A stretch of 59,632 bases of DNA from Acetoanaerobium pronyense (GCF_017874355.1 NZ_JAGGLI010000015.1:1-59632), one strand, 5' to 3'. Counted from the stretch's first letter, positions 1-8,512 are shown. Notes: generated by a model not told the origin, from the letters alone. Translations and numbers: made by a program.

Positions 1-1
1 T

Positions 2-74
2 ATTAAAAATCCTAGATTATTTTAAAACATTTACATTTCTGAATGTCTTTAATAATCTAGGATTTTTAATTTTT
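2..74. terminator. Long inverted repeat, probable bidirectional terminator
   Basis: A 20-bp near-perfect stem (arms about 2-21 and 51-70) encloses a loop with a smaller hairpin, and T-rich sequence follows. It would end transcription of a gene lying outside the left edge. The gene it serves cannot be seen. Confidence 0.7.
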
Positions 75-117
75 AGGGTTCATCGTTCAAAAAACGCCTT
101 TTCCCGACAGCCCCTTT

Positions 118-185
118 TTTATTGATAAAACAAAACCTCATCCTATTACAAAGTATTATACTTTGATTTGAGATGAGGTTTCATT
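118..185 (-). terminator. rex terminator
   Basis: The arms AAACCTCATC (133-142) and GATGAGGTTT (172-181) form a hairpin just downstream of the rex stop. On the minus strand the stem is followed by a T-rich tract. There is also an inner AAAGTATTATACTTT hairpin. Confidence 0.75.
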
Positions 186-194
186 GACTAATTT

Positions 195-830
195 TTATTT
201 ATTTAAGTTTCCTTCATTAAGCATATACGAAAGAACATATAAACTTTCTGAAAGATTTACCTCTTCAACCTTTACATCACTTGGTACAGTGATATCAGTC
301 GGAGCAAAATTCCATATTCCTTTGATTCCTGCAGCAATTAATTTATCTGCTGTTTCTTGAGCTCTGTCCTTTGGAGTACATATTACAGCAATCTCAATAT
401 CTTCTTCTTTAATATATTTTTCTACATCCTCTGCATCTAGTACTTCAAGATCTCTCATCTTAAGCCCTATCATTCTAGGATTCACATCAAAGAGAGCCTT
501 TACCTTGAATCCCGATTTTCTAAAGCCTCCATAATTCGCTATTGCCTGTCCTAGATTTCCAGCTCCCATGATTATCGTGTTGTAGCTTTTGTCTAGTCCT
601 AGTATTTTTGAAAGCTCATTGTAAAGCTCTTCTACATTATATCCGTATCCTTGTTGTCCAAAACCTCCAAAATTATTAAGATCCTGTCTTATTTGAGAAG
701 CTGTGAATCCAATTATTTCACTTAACTCTTTAGATGAAATTCTGTAGATTTCCTTATCTAGAAGATCAGCTAGATATCTGTGGTATTTTGGCAGTCTTCT
801 AATTACTGCCATAGAAACTTTTTTAGACAT
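195..830 (-). CDS. rex: Redox-sensing transcriptional repressor Rex
   Basis: Rex senses the NADH/NAD+ ratio and represses fermentation and redox genes when NADH is low. The 211-residue product has an N-terminal winged-helix domain (about 1-80, recognition helix around SQIRQDL at 45-51). A Rossmann fold follows, with GAGNLG at residues 89-94 for NAD(H) binding. The start at 830 is preferred over the in-frame ATG at 857. GGAGG lies 7 nt upstream of 830, while the predicted transcription start falls only a few bases before 857. The length is normal for the family (about 210 aa). The gene is divergent from the ABC-F gene and has its own promoter overlapping a Rex-like operator, which suggests autoregulation. 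Confidence 0.95.
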   Translation of the reverse strand: MSKKVSMAVIRRLPKYHRYLADLLDKEIYRISSKELSEIIGFTASQIRQDLNNFGGFGQQGYGYNVEELYNELSKILGLDKSYNTIIMGAGNLGQAIANYGGFRKSGFKVKALFDVNPRMIGLKMRDLEVLDAEDVEKYIKEEDIEIAVICTPKDRAQETADKLIAAGIKGIWNFAPTDITVPSDVKVEEVNLSESLYVLSYMLNEGNLNK

Positions 831-861
831 TGTACTTCCTCCATCTCGTACTTCCATTTAT

Positions 862-898
862 TTGTTATAATTATAACGATACTATAATGCTTTGTCAA
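862..898 (-). promoter_or_regulatory. rex promoter with overlapping Rex-like operator
   Basis: On the minus strand TTGACA (893-898) and TATAAT (870-875) are separated by exactly 17 nt, a consensus sigma-A promoter. The -10 box lies inside 862-879. This segment matches the clostridial Rex box TTGTTAA-N4-TTAACAA at 11 of 14 fixed positions and contains the perfect palindrome GTTATAATTATAAC. Confidence 0.8.
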
Positions 899-1031
899 TT
901 GAACATCTCCCATAGATACTATATAGTGCATAAGAATTTTTTATACTACATACGATATTATAATTAATAATAAATATCAACTAATTTATATGTTTACGTA
1001 GTTTCATAGTCCATGTCTTTATAATAAGGTG

Positions 1032-1060
1032 TTGATGAATATATAATTACCCTGTAAAAT
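1032..1060 (+). promoter_or_regulatory. Candidate sigma-A promoter of the ABC-F gene
   Basis: TTGATG (1032-1037) and TAAAAT (1055-1060) are separated by 17 nt, about 68 nt before the ABC-F start codon. Confidence 0.5.
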
Positions 1061-1127
1061 GGTGTAGTTAACATATTATTTAACAACTAGTGAATTTTTA
1101 ATTATAGAATTAGGCGGTGCTTCATAA

Positions 1128-3059
1128 ATGATTGCTTTAGCAATGAATAACATAAAGAAAACCTTCGGGATTGATACTATTTTAGAAAATATATCCTTTA
1201 GTATCAACGAGGGAGAGCGTATAGGACTTGTAGGCTCAAACGGAGCTGGAAAAACCACTCTATTTAAAATAATAACAGGTGAGCTTGATTATGACAATGG
1301 AGAAATCTATTTTGGAAAAGACCTTACAATTGGATACCTTGCTCAAAATACAGAAATTGCAACTACTAATACACTTTTAGAGGAGGTCCTTACTGTATTT
1401 GAGGGAGTAATGGTCCTTGAAAAAGAAATTAGAATCTTAGAACATGAGATCTCTGATGCTGGAGCAAAAGAGGATTTCACTTTACTCGATAGACTCATGA
1501 AGCAATATTCCTTAAAGACAGAGGAGTTTACCAAAATAAATGGGTATGCCTACAACTCCGAAGCAAAAGGCATTCTTATCGGGCTTGGATTTAAAGAAGA
1601 GGATTTTTCTAAAGAGGTAAGAATGCTTTCAGGAGGAGAAAAAACTCGGTTGATGCTAGGAAAGCTCCTGCTAAAGAAGCCTGATATACTGCTTCTTGAT
1701 GAGCCTACCAACCATCTTGATACAGATTCCGTCCAGTGGCTTGAAAGCTTTTTAAAGCAATATAGGGGAACTATATTTGTAATCTCCCATGACAGATATT
1801 TTTTAGACGAGCTTACAAACAAGACCTATGAGCTTTTTTCAAGGGAACTAAAAATATATAACGGAAACTATTCTTTTTATGTAAAGCAAAGGCTAGTGGA
1901 CGAAGAAATTGCTCTCAAAACCTATGAAGAAAATCAATCTCAAATCAAAAGGCAACAAGAGGTAATAGACAAATTAAAAGCCTTTGGAAGGGAAAAACAG
2001 GTCAAAAGGGCACGAAGCAGAGAAAAACTTCTTGATAAAATGGAAAAGGTTGAAAAGCCTAATTACCTAAAGAAAAAGGCTAAGATAACCTTTAATACTA
2101 AAATAAAAAGCGGCAAAGATGTAATGAAAATAAGGAGTGTTTCTAAATCCTATGGAGAACGAACACTTTTTTCAGAAGTCAATCTTGACATATATAGGGA
2201 AGAAAAAATAGCTTTAATAGGACCAAATGGAGCTGGAAAGTCTACTCTTTTTAATATTCTTCTTGGAGAGGACAAGAATTTCGAGGGTGAGATTACTTTT
2301 GGAACCAACGTACTCCCTGTATATTTCGACCAAGATAGAGATGATTTAAATCATGAGGTCAACATACTTGATGAGGTATGGTCTACCTATCCCCACATTA
2401 AAGAGGCTGACCTTAGGTCCATGCTTGGAGCATTCTTATTTTTCGGAGATGATGTGTTCAAGCTTGTAGGTACATTAAGTGGTGGAGAAAAGGCCAGAAT
2501 ATCTCTACTTAAGCTAATGCTTTCAGATTCAAATTTTCTGTTTCTTGATGAGCCTACCAACCATCTTGATATAGAATCTAAAGAAGTACTTGAAGATGCC
2601 CTTTGCGCCTATGAAGGAACAGTTTTTGTAATATCTCACGATAGATATTTCCTAAATAAGGTTCCAGATAAAATACTTGTACTTGAAAATCAAGAAATAA
2701 AAGAGTATTTTGGGAACTATGATTACTATATGGAAAAAAAGGCAATGGAAAAAGCTGCAAAGGAATTTGAAAATCAGACCGAAGACTCCTCTACCAAGAC
2801 TCAGCTTAAGGTTCAAAGGAAAAAAGACAAGGAAAAGGAAAAGGAAGAAAGAAAGCTTAAAAAACAGCTTACAGACACAGAAAATAGGATTCATGCTATA
2901 GAGCAGCAAATTACAGACCTTGACCACGAGCTATGTAAAGAAGAGGTTTATTCAAATCCAGAAAAATCAATGGAAATAACGGATTTAAAAACAGCCTTAA
3001 ATAATGAGCTTGGAGATTTACTTGAGCTCTGGGAAAAGCTTTTAGAGGAAGTAAATTAA
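1128..3059 (+). CDS. ABC-F family ATP-binding protein (ribosome-associated)
   Basis: This 643-aa protein has two fused ABC ATPase domains and no membrane segment, which defines the ABC-F class. These soluble proteins bind the ribosomal E site and act as translation or antibiotic-resistance factors. Domain 1 has Walker A around 36-44 (GSNGAGKTT), signature LSGGEKTR near 166 and Walker B followed by DEPTNHLD. A charged linker follows. Domain 2 has GPNGAGKST near 364, LSGGEKAR near 449 and another DEPTNHLD. The C terminus (about 540-640) is a Lys/Glu-rich coiled coil, as in the Uup/YdiF type. Which ABC-F subgroup it belongs to, and whether it gives drug resistance, cannot be told from sequence alone. 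Confidence 0.92.
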   Translation: MIALAMNNIKKTFGIDTILENISFSINEGERIGLVGSNGAGKTTLFKIITGELDYDNGEIYFGKDLTIGYLAQNTEIATTNTLLEEVLTVFEGVMVLEKEIRILEHEISDAGAKEDFTLLDRLMKQYSLKTEEFTKINGYAYNSEAKGILIGLGFKEEDFSKEVRMLSGGEKTRLMLGKLLLKKPDILLLDEPTNHLDTDSVQWLESFLKQYRGTIFVISHDRYFLDELTNKTYELFSRELKIYNGNYSFYVKQRLVDEEIALKTYEENQSQIKRQQEVIDKLKAFGREKQVKRARSREKLLDKMEKVEKPNYLKKKAKITFNTKIKSGKDVMKIRSVSKSYGERTLFSEVNLDIYREEKIALIGPNGAGKSTLFNILLGEDKNFEGEITFGTNVLPVYFDQDRDDLNHEVNILDEVWSTYPHIKEADLRSMLGAFLFFGDDVFKLVGTLSGGEKARISLLKLMLSDSNFLFLDEPTNHLDIESKEVLEDALCAYEGTVFVISHDRYFLNKVPDKILVLENQEIKEYFGNYDYYMEKKAMEKAAKEFENQTEDSSTKTQLKVQRKKDKEKEKEERKLKKQLTDTENRIHAIEQQITDLDHELCKEEVYSNPEKSMEITDLKTALNNELGDLLELWEKLLEEVN

Positions 3060-3076
3060 TTTCATAGTTAATACAA

Positions 3077-3140
3077 AAAATCCTAAACTATTCAAATAAG
3101 AGCAGACTGCTTGAGCTCACTTTGAATACTTTAGGATTTT
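3077..3140. terminator. Bidirectional terminator between convergent genes
   Basis: The arms 3077-3096 and 3121-3140 pair over about 20 positions, with AAAATCC/GGATTTT at the base. They lie between the convergent ABC-F and tsaD stop codons, with A-rich and T-rich flanks on the two sides. Confidence 0.8.
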
Positions 3141-3144
3141 AGTT

Positions 3145-4161
3145 TTATTTTTGGCCAAGTCTAAGAGATGGCTTAGCATTTAGATTGAGGTCTGATTTGT
3201 ACCCCCTTATATATTCATAATATCCTGCACTACCTATCATAGCTGCATTGTCCGTGCAAAGCTCCATAGGAGGATAGTAAAATTCAAGGTTGTTTTCTTT
3301 TGCCATAATAGTTAATCTTTCTCTAAGGGCACTATTTGCAGAAACCCCTCCAGCTATTGCAATTTTTGTCATGGAAAATTCCTTTGCTGCCCTTATAGCC
3401 TTATTTGAAAGAACTTCAATAACAGCTTCCTGAAAAGATGCAGCAACATCAGCCCTGTTAATCTCCTCTTCCTTCATCTTCATGGAGTTTAGATAATTAA
3501 GGACAGCCGATTTTAGACCGGAAAAAGAAAAATCATAGCTATCATCAAGATATGTCCTTGGAAACTTAATAGCACTTTTATCCCCTTCCTTTGCAAGCTT
3601 GTCTATAAGAGGACCTCCTGGATATCCAAGGCCAAGGGACCTTGCTACCTTATCATAAGCTTCTCCTGCAGCATCATCCCTCGTCTTACCCAGTATTTCG
3701 TATTTTCCGTAATCCTCTACCTTTACAAGGTGGGTATGCCCCCCAGAAACCACAAGGCATATAAAAGGGGGCTCTAGGTCTTTATGGGCTATATAATTTC
3801 CTGCAATATGTCCTTCGATATGGTGGACTCCAACAAGAGGTATATCAAGAGCGTATGCAAGAGCCTTGGCAGATGACAGACCTATAAGAAGGGCTCCCAC
3901 TAGTCCAGGACCATAGGTTACAGATACGAAATCAAGGTCATTAAACCCTATGCTAGCTTTTTCAAGAGCCTCTATAATCACCGGATTTATATCCTTCACA
4001 TGGTTTCTCGATGCCACTTCAGGAACGACTCCCCCAAACTTTTTATGTATGTCTATTTGACTCATTATTATATTAGAAAGAACCTCTCTGCCGTTTTTAA
4101 GGACCGCAGCAGAAGTCTCATCACAACTAGTCTCTATTGCAAGACTTATCAAATCCTTCAT
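3145..4161 (-). CDS. tsaD: tRNA N6-adenosine threonylcarbamoyltransferase TsaD
   Basis: TsaD transfers the threonylcarbamoyl group to A37 of ANN-decoding tRNAs, working with TsaB and TsaE. The 338-aa product starts with the family signature [12 protein letters not shown] (9-20) and has the metal-binding HHIEGH at 113-118 and SGGHTHL further on. Length is typical. The ATG at 4161 fits the family N terminus, but the bases before it belong to the end of the IscB element and contain no clear Shine-Dalgarno sequence. In the ancestral operon tsaD presumably followed rimI directly. Here the IscB element separates it from rimI, so its translation signal has probably been altered. Confidence 0.95.
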   Translation of the reverse strand: MKDLISLAIETSCDETSAAVLKNGREVLSNIIMSQIDIHKKFGGVVPEVASRNHVKDINPVIIEALEKASIGFNDLDFVSVTYGPGLVGALLIGLSSAKALAYALDIPLVGVHHIEGHIAGNYIAHKDLEPPFICLVVSGGHTHLVKVEDYGKYEILGKTRDDAAGEAYDKVARSLGLGYPGGPLIDKLAKEGDKSAIKFPRTYLDDSYDFSFSGLKSAVLNYLNSMKMKEEEINRADVAASFQEAVIEVLSNKAIRAAKEFSMTKIAIAGGVSANSALRERLTIMAKENNLEFYYPPMELCTDNAAMIGSAGYYEYIRGYKSDLNLNAKPSLRLGQK

Positions 4162-4174
4162 TAGTTCACAGAAC

Positions 4175-5491
4175 TTAGTCGCAGGAAGCCCACCCTTCTA
4201 GGGGTTGGGAGGAATGCGATAACTCCATTTCTCTCCTTTCTATAATATATTTGTATCCATCAAATCTTTGCACTATTTGACAGTACTTGTGATTAATTCC
4301 TTGTATTCTTCCTTTAATCAAGTTAATGTTAAAGCTTCCTGTACTTCTACAGGCTATGCTTCCATACCATATTCCTTTATGTTTTCCTTTTGGAACTACT
4401 GCTTTAACCATATCTCCACTTTGAAAACCAAAGAAATATTTTTGTCTTGGTAGATATGCCTTAGGGAATCCATATTTATTCAATGTAGTTCTACTGTAAT
4501 TGCCCCTTCCAAGTGCCTTGATATATAGAACATTATCTGTTTTAAATATGATTTCATCAGGAGTAGACTTTCCTATGCAAATTGCGTCATAGTGATGGTC
4601 CTTAGGCAGCTTTAAATTAATTCTATTCATCTTAGTTCTTGCTCCTGTGCCGCATTCTACTTCAAGTCCAGTATTAGATAATAATTCGTAGACTTTCCAC
4701 CTAGTAGCATTAAGTATTGCACAATCTTTTAAGGATTTCTTAACTTGCTTTTGAATGTTTGGATCCCCAAATTCTTCTGCAGTTTGATTTCCTTTTTTTT
4801 GATTACAAGTACGGCAAGATATGCAAAGATTATCTACCCTGTTACTTCCACCTCTTGATTTAGGGATAATGTGTTCAACTTCTAAAGGAATATTTTGCTT
4901 TCCGCAGTAAGAACACTTTCTGCCAAACTTTTCTAGCAGATACTCCCTAATTTCATACCCTTGCAAAGTCCCTTGCTGATACTCTATGCCACTTATTTCA
5001 GCATTTTGCATTAACTGAGTGTCAAATTTAACATTTTCATATGAGATATGAGTAATGGGTATTAATTTTTTAAGTTTATTTACCCATACATAGATATTGT
5101 TAGCCCTGCTTTGCAAAGATGGTGGAATCCAGCCTTCTTTACGCTTTCTGTTGCTAAATCTAGGCTTTCTATACCTTAATTTGTTACGCCTAAATCTCCT
5201 GTGGCCTCTTTTAGTGTCTAGTTTTTCTTTAATATTGGTCCTGTGCTCTATTTGTCCTAGCCATATAACTTCTTTACTATTTTTTAGTATTGCAAGTCCA
5301 GTACATCTTGAGCCATAATCAATTTTAAGCCTATACTGATGCTTATTTATCTCTTCGATCCGCTTATTTAAAATAATAGTAAACGGATACTTTTTAAAAA
5401 TTTTAGCCTTGCCTGTTTTCAGTAATTTTCTGGCTCTTGCTGGATGGCAAGGATCCAGAGGATTTTTGTCTGTATCTAATACAAACACCAT
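4175..5491 (-). CDS. iscB: RNA-guided HNH/RuvC endonuclease IscB
   Basis: IscB proteins are ancestors of Cas9 and cut DNA guided by an omega RNA. The 438-residue protein has the N-terminal PLMP-type region (here [15 protein letters not shown]), RuvC-I Asp58 (LKIDYGS) and an arginine-rich bridge helix of RRXRR type around 96-118. It continues with RuvC-II Glu152 (ISYENVKF), an HNH domain about 190-235 with H207 and zinc cysteines C193, C196, C226 and C229, and RuvC-III HHYDA at 299-303. All catalytic residues are present and there is no frameshift. The start at 5491 has GGAG 9-12 nt upstream and matches the canonical IscB N terminus. An in-frame ATG at 5572 would add 27 residues that instead overlap the RNA hairpins. 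Confidence 0.92.
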   Translation of the reverse strand: MVFVLDTDKNPLDPCHPARARKLLKTGKAKIFKKYPFTIILNKRIEEINKHQYRLKIDYGSRCTGLAILKNSKEVIWLGQIEHRTNIKEKLDTKRGHRRFRRNKLRYRKPRFSNRKRKEGWIPPSLQSRANNIYVWVNKLKKLIPITHISYENVKFDTQLMQNAEISGIEYQQGTLQGYEIREYLLEKFGRKCSYCGKQNIPLEVEHIIPKSRGGSNRVDNLCISCRTCNQKKGNQTAEEFGDPNIQKQVKKSLKDCAILNATRWKVYELLSNTGLEVECGTGARTKMNRINLKLPKDHHYDAICIGKSTPDEIIFKTDNVLYIKALGRGNYSRTTLNKYGFPKAYLPRQKYFFGFQSGDMVKAVVPKGKHKGIWYGSIACRSTGSFNINLIKGRIQGINHKYCQIVQRFDGYKYIIERREMELSHSSQPLEGWASCD

Positions 5492-5692
5492 AATGGATTT
5501 CTCCTTTCTCGTTAGTAAACTAACGGTAACAGTCCCTTCGCCAATGATATAACCGCTTTTTGCAAGTAGCACACTATTCCTACCAATTAGAATTGTTTAA
5601 TACTACTCGATAGAACCTAGAACTAAGGAAGCATTCTAGGGTATCATGACAGAAATATCGTAGTTCTCTAAGAACTTAGGCTGGTCATAATA
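5492..5692 (-). ncRNA. Probable omega RNA (HEARO RNA) of the IscB element
   Basis: The roughly 200 nt before the iscB start fold extensively on the minus strand. A 9-bp helix forms between 5684-5692 and 5642-5650 (UAUUAUGAC/GUCAUGAUA) and encloses an AGUUCU/AGAACU hairpin. Then come CCUAGAA/UUCUAGG, a helix CGAGUAG/CUACUUG, and a final CGUUAG/CUAACG hairpin just before the Shine-Dalgarno. Known IscB omega RNAs occupy exactly this position and length, with a guide at the 5' end. Here the guide would come from sequence just beyond 5692, next to the rimI stop. No covariation test was possible. Confidence 0.7.
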
Positions 5693-5697
5693 GGCCT

Positions 5698-6177
5698 TTA
5701 CAAGCCCATGCCTTTAGGCATGTGGTTTATGACCTCTATATGCTTCCACATTATAACCGCATCTTCCCTATTATCTAGATAATATTCCCTTCTTAAACCT
5801 GCAATCTTAAATCCATATTTTTTATATAGATTTTGGGCAGTTTGATTTGAAGCTCTTACTTCAAGGGTCATATCAGTTAGCTTGAAATCTTTGGCTTCCT
5901 CAATAAGAGCCTCTACAATGATATTTCCAAGTCCTTTTCCCCTAAAATCAGGATGGACAGCTATATTGTTGATATGAGCTTCACCTACTATGTCCCAAAA
6001 CCCTCCAAATGCCACGACTATTCCTTCTTCGTTTTCTATTACAAGATAGTGTGCCCTTTCGTTTTTTAGTTCTTCAGTAAATGATTTTTTGCTCCAAGGG
6101 TCTGGAAAGGATAGCTCTTCTATCCTATATATTCCATCTATATGCTCTTTTTTCATTTTTACAGCTTTATAATTCAC
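5698..6177 (-). CDS. rimI: Ribosomal-protein S18-alanine N-acetyltransferase RimI (GNAT)
   Basis: This GNAT-fold acetyltransferase of about 159 aa transfers acetyl from acetyl-CoA, classically to the N terminus of ribosomal protein S18. The acetyl-CoA loop is RGKGLG at 79-84, preceded by INNIAVHPDFRG. A GTG start at 6177 is chosen because AGGA lies 9 nt upstream and the protein then begins at the GNAT domain. A longer frame from 6243 would overlap tsaB extensively. The gene overlaps the end of tsaB. The last residues (about INHMPKGMGL) and the stop are encoded by the hairpin at the IscB element's left end, so the natural C terminus seems to have been replaced. Confidence 0.9.
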   Translation of the reverse strand: MNYKAVKMKKEHIDGIYRIEELSFPDPWSKKSFTEELKNERAHYLVIENEEGIVVAFGGFWDIVGEAHINNIAVHPDFRGKGLGNIIVEALIEEAKDFKLTDMTLEVRASNQTAQNLYKKYGFKIAGLRREYYLDNREDAVIMWKHIEVINHMPKGMGL

Positions 6178-6853
6178 TGGTTTTGTTCCTCGCTTCAAAT
6201 TGTATTTCCGCTTGGGATTTTCTAAGATATACCGGGTCTGCAAAGCCCGCTTTTCCTTCTTTATGATATTTTTTTGCTAAGTGACACACTGAAGATGCCT
6301 TGATTATCATCTCATCAGCTCTTGGGCATTTAAAGTAATTTAGGACATCTTCGTCCATCAAAGAAGCGTCCCCAAGTATCATAGGCCTATCATAAGATTC
6401 GGCTTCTTTTTTAAGGTCTTCAAGCTCCACTACATCAGGCTCTTTAAGACATTTTAACTCTCCATTTTGAAATGTATATATTCCTCTGTAAACCCTTTCT
6501 CTTTGTGCATCTAGGGTTGCAAATATAGCACCATCATAATATTTCACCCCATATGCCATAGCCTCAAGTGAGGATATTCCTACTACATCTATGGACAGTC
6601 CCATAGCCATAGCATTTGCAGCAGACACTCCAATTCTAATTCCCGTAAACGAACCTGGCCCTATAGAAACTCCTATAAGGTCTATATCCTTTGGAGTAAG
6701 ATCAAGACTTTTTAGAAGATTATCCATAAGGGGCATAAGGTTTTCTGAGTGAGTCAGCTTATGATTAAGGGTAAACTCTCCTTTCAATACATTGTCATCT
6801 ATTACCCCTAGAGATAGAGACGCCGAGGAAGTATCAATTCCTAAAATCTTCAT
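6167..6853 (-). CDS. tsaB: tRNA threonylcarbamoyladenosine biosynthesis protein TsaB
   Basis: TsaB is the non-catalytic partner of TsaD in t6A formation and has an ASKHA fold. The 228-aa product begins ILGIDTSSASLSLGV and has SIGPGSFTGIRIG around 62-75, the conserved signature of the family. It overlaps tsaE upstream by 20 nt and rimI downstream by 11 nt, consistent with one translationally coupled operon, tsaE-tsaB-rimI-tsaD. Confidence 0.95.
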   Translation of the reverse strand: MKILGIDTSSASLSLGVIDDNVLKGEFTLNHKLTHSENLMPLMDNLLKSLDLTPKDIDLIGVSIGPGSFTGIRIGVSAANAMAMGLSIDVVGISSLEAMAYGVKYYDGAIFATLDAQRERVYRGIYTFQNGELKCLKEPDVVELEDLKKEAESYDRPMILGDASLMDEDVLNYFKCPRADEMIIKASSVCHLAKKYHKEGKAGFADPVYLRKSQAEIQFEARNKTSEL

Positions 6854-7304
6854 CTTTTATCAGCTCCTCAATTATGTTTTCATATCGCTCTCCATAGGCA
6901 GTAAGTATAGCCACTCTTCCTCCATCCTCACTGTAATGAAGCTCTATATCAAGTCTCTCATTAGGAAGAACATCCCTTATTATCTGAGCCCACTCTATAA
7001 TCACGACTCCACCCTTAGCAAGGTACTCATCAAACCCAATATAGTACATCTCCTCAGGGTCAGCAATTCTATATACATCAAAATGATAAAGAGGAAGTCT
7101 TCCATCTTCATATTCCTGAACTATAGTAAAAGTAGGACTTGTAATAGAGTCCTCTATCCCAAGAGACTTTGCTATAGCTTTTGTCATCGTCGTTTTTCCA
7201 GCCCCAAGATCTCCATTTAGTGTGACTACATCATTTGCTCCAAGAAGATTCCCAAGCTTTTTACCAAATTTATATGTAATTTCCTCATTTTTCAAATATA
7301 TCAT
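6834..7304 (-). CDS. tsaE: tRNA threonylcarbamoyladenosine biosynthesis ATPase TsaE
   Basis: TsaE is the small P-loop ATPase that drives the TsaB-TsaD cycle in t6A synthesis. The 156-aa product has Walker A GDLGAGKTT at 31-39, the TSPTFTIVQEY segment and a late WAQ motif typical of the family. It is the first gene of the operon. AGGA lies 8 nt before the ATG. Confidence 0.95.
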   Translation of the reverse strand: MIYLKNEEITYKFGKKLGNLLGANDVVTLNGDLGAGKTTMTKAIAKSLGIEDSITSPTFTIVQEYEDGRLPLYHFDVYRIADPEEMYYIGFDEYLAKGGVVIIEWAQIIRDVLPNERLDIELHYSEDGGRVAILTAYGERYENIIEELIKDEDFRN

Positions 7305-7689
7305 ATCTAATTCCTGCTCTTTCTAAAATATACTTTTATATTCTTCATTAAATTAAAGTAAACCCTTAAGCTAAGTTTCATAAAGCTTAAGCAGTCATCA
7401 TAGAGTTAAATTATCTTTTACAAACTCTTATTATACCAAATACAGGAAATTTCTGCATATAAAATCTTTCTTTTTTTAAAGCATGAAAACTTTCACTAAT
7501 ACTCTGTATATCAACAAAATAGAATTACTAAAGGATTAAATAAACTTTTTTGTATTTATAAATAAAAAAGTCTCCAATAATAGGAGACTCAAGCATTTAT
7601 TTGTAAAATTTACCCTTTAATGAATCAGTTCATCTCTAGGGCGCTTATATAAAATTTTTATTTATTAAAGCCTTTTTCACTATCTATCA
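7305..7689. other. 385-bp intergenic region upstream of tsaE
   Basis: No gene is seen here. The region holds a candidate -10 TATAAT for the tsaE operon at 7430-7435 on the minus strand with no good -35. It also has a perfect 8-bp inverted repeat CTTAAGCT/AGCTTAAG (7365-7372 and 7384-7391) that would lie in the tsaE leader, and the ribU terminator near its right side. The inverted repeat could be an operator or a leader hairpin; its role is unknown. Confidence 0.5.
7565..7593 (-). terminator. ribU terminator
   Basis: On the minus strand AGTCTCC (7583-7589) pairs with GGAGACT (7569-7575), followed directly by a run of T residues (TTTTTTATTT). Confidence 0.8.
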
Positions 7690-8292
7690 TTATCTAGTCT
7701 TTAGAAGTGGTGCAACCTTTTTGTATATCGAAGCTGTAGCTAGAGATAATATAATCCCCTTGATTAAGTTGAAAGGTATTACTCCATAAAGCACAAGAGT
7801 AAACTTATCTGTAATCAATGCATTTACAGCAGTTCCCATAGATATAATTACATCAATTGGCATTAGCTTTGAGTAAAAAGGGATAATTATAAAGTAGTTT
7901 GATAGTGCTCCAACTATTGCCATACCTATTGTAGCAGCTATACTTCCAATTACTGCATTTCTCTTAGTTTTGTTAATATGATATATACCGCTTGATATAA
8001 GTACGAATGATCCACCTACTATAAAGTTTGATATCTCTCCAATTCCACCAGTGCTTGTTCTAGTAATAAAATGAAGAATGTTTTTTATTAGCTGAATAGT
8101 AATCCCTGCTACAGGACCCATAGCAAATCCACCAATTATAGATGGCATATCCGAAAGGTCAAGCTTTAAAAATGCTGGGGTAAGTGGTAGTGGGAAGCTA
8201 AAGTTCATTATAATAAATGAAAGCACTCCCAGTATAGATATCTTTACCATATTTGAAGTTGTAAATCTTGGTTTTGCAATTGCTCTTTCCAT
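7690..8292 (-). CDS. ribU: Riboflavin ECF transporter S component RibU
   Basis: This 200-aa integral membrane protein has about five or six hydrophobic segments. It is the substrate-binding S component that docks on the shared EcfAAT energy module to import riboflavin. The N-terminal membrane segments run through SILGVLSFIIMNFSFPLPLTP and a conserved L-DLSD-P-I-GGFAMGP stretch near 45-62. The substrate assignment rests mainly on the FMN riboswitch in its leader. AGGAGG lies about 10 nt before the ATG. Confidence 0.88.
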   Translation of the reverse strand: MERAIAKPRFTTSNMVKISILGVLSFIIMNFSFPLPLTPAFLKLDLSDMPSIIGGFAMGPVAGITIQLIKNILHFITRTSTGGIGEISNFIVGGSFVLISSGIYHINKTKRNAVIGSIAATIGMAIVGALSNYFIIIPFYSKLMPIDVIISMGTAVNALITDKFTLVLYGVIPFNLIKGIILSLATASIYKKVAPLLKTR

Positions 8293-8362
8293 TTTATAAA
8301 TTCCTCCTATAATAATATAATTTTATTATAGAGAAGATATGAGTTATGTAGAAAAAATTAAA

Positions 8363-8393
8363 AAATGCCTAGAGAAAATATCTCCAGGCATTT
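8363..8393 (-). terminator. Riboswitch expression-platform terminator
   Basis: The arms 8381-8393 and 8363-8375 form an AAATGCC...GGCATTT stem of about 13 bp on the minus strand, followed by a U-rich tract. It lies between the FMN aptamer and ribU, so ligand binding should favour premature termination. Confidence 0.85.
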
Positions 8394-8410
8394 GGCTACA
8401 AAACTATCTC

Positions 8411-8512
8411 TCTTCTCCCATCCAGACTTTACTGTCGGTGCTTGAATCTCACAAGCTCAACCAATTAAGGTTCGCGGACTATAACCGCCGGTCGGGAATT
8501 TCACCCTGCCCT
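8411..8512 (-). promoter_or_regulatory. FMN riboswitch (RFN element)
   Basis: The minus strand holds the hallmark 5' segment AGGGCAGGGTGAAATTCCC, then GACCGGCGGT, the conserved AAGCACCGACAGTAAAGTC region and the closing GGATGGGAGAAG. These are the invariant parts of the six-stem FMN aptamer. A terminator follows before ribU. Confidence 0.97.

Larger units (their letters stand above)
4162..5725 (-). mobile_element. IscB (HEARO / IS200-IS605-like) element inserted between rimI and tsaD
   Basis: A nuclease gene and its upstream structured RNA sit between two genes that normally adjoin. Read on the plus strand, each end has the same plan. The right end has TAGTTCACAGAACTTAG (4162-4178), a short spacer, AAGCCC and a hairpin (4189-4209). 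The left end has TAGTTCTCTAAGAACTTAG (5661-5679), a spacer, AAGCCC and a hairpin with stem CATGCC/GGCATG (5707-5722). Subterminal hairpins are a hallmark of IS200/IS605-type ends. No TnpA transposase is present, so mobility would depend on one supplied in trans. The exact outer borders are inferred. Confidence 0.75.

Noticed and set aside
5492-5572. Earlier ATG for iscB at 5572 (465 aa)
   Set aside because: The extra 27 residues are not family-like and overlap the predicted RNA hairpins, while the ATG at 5491 has a good ribosome binding site.
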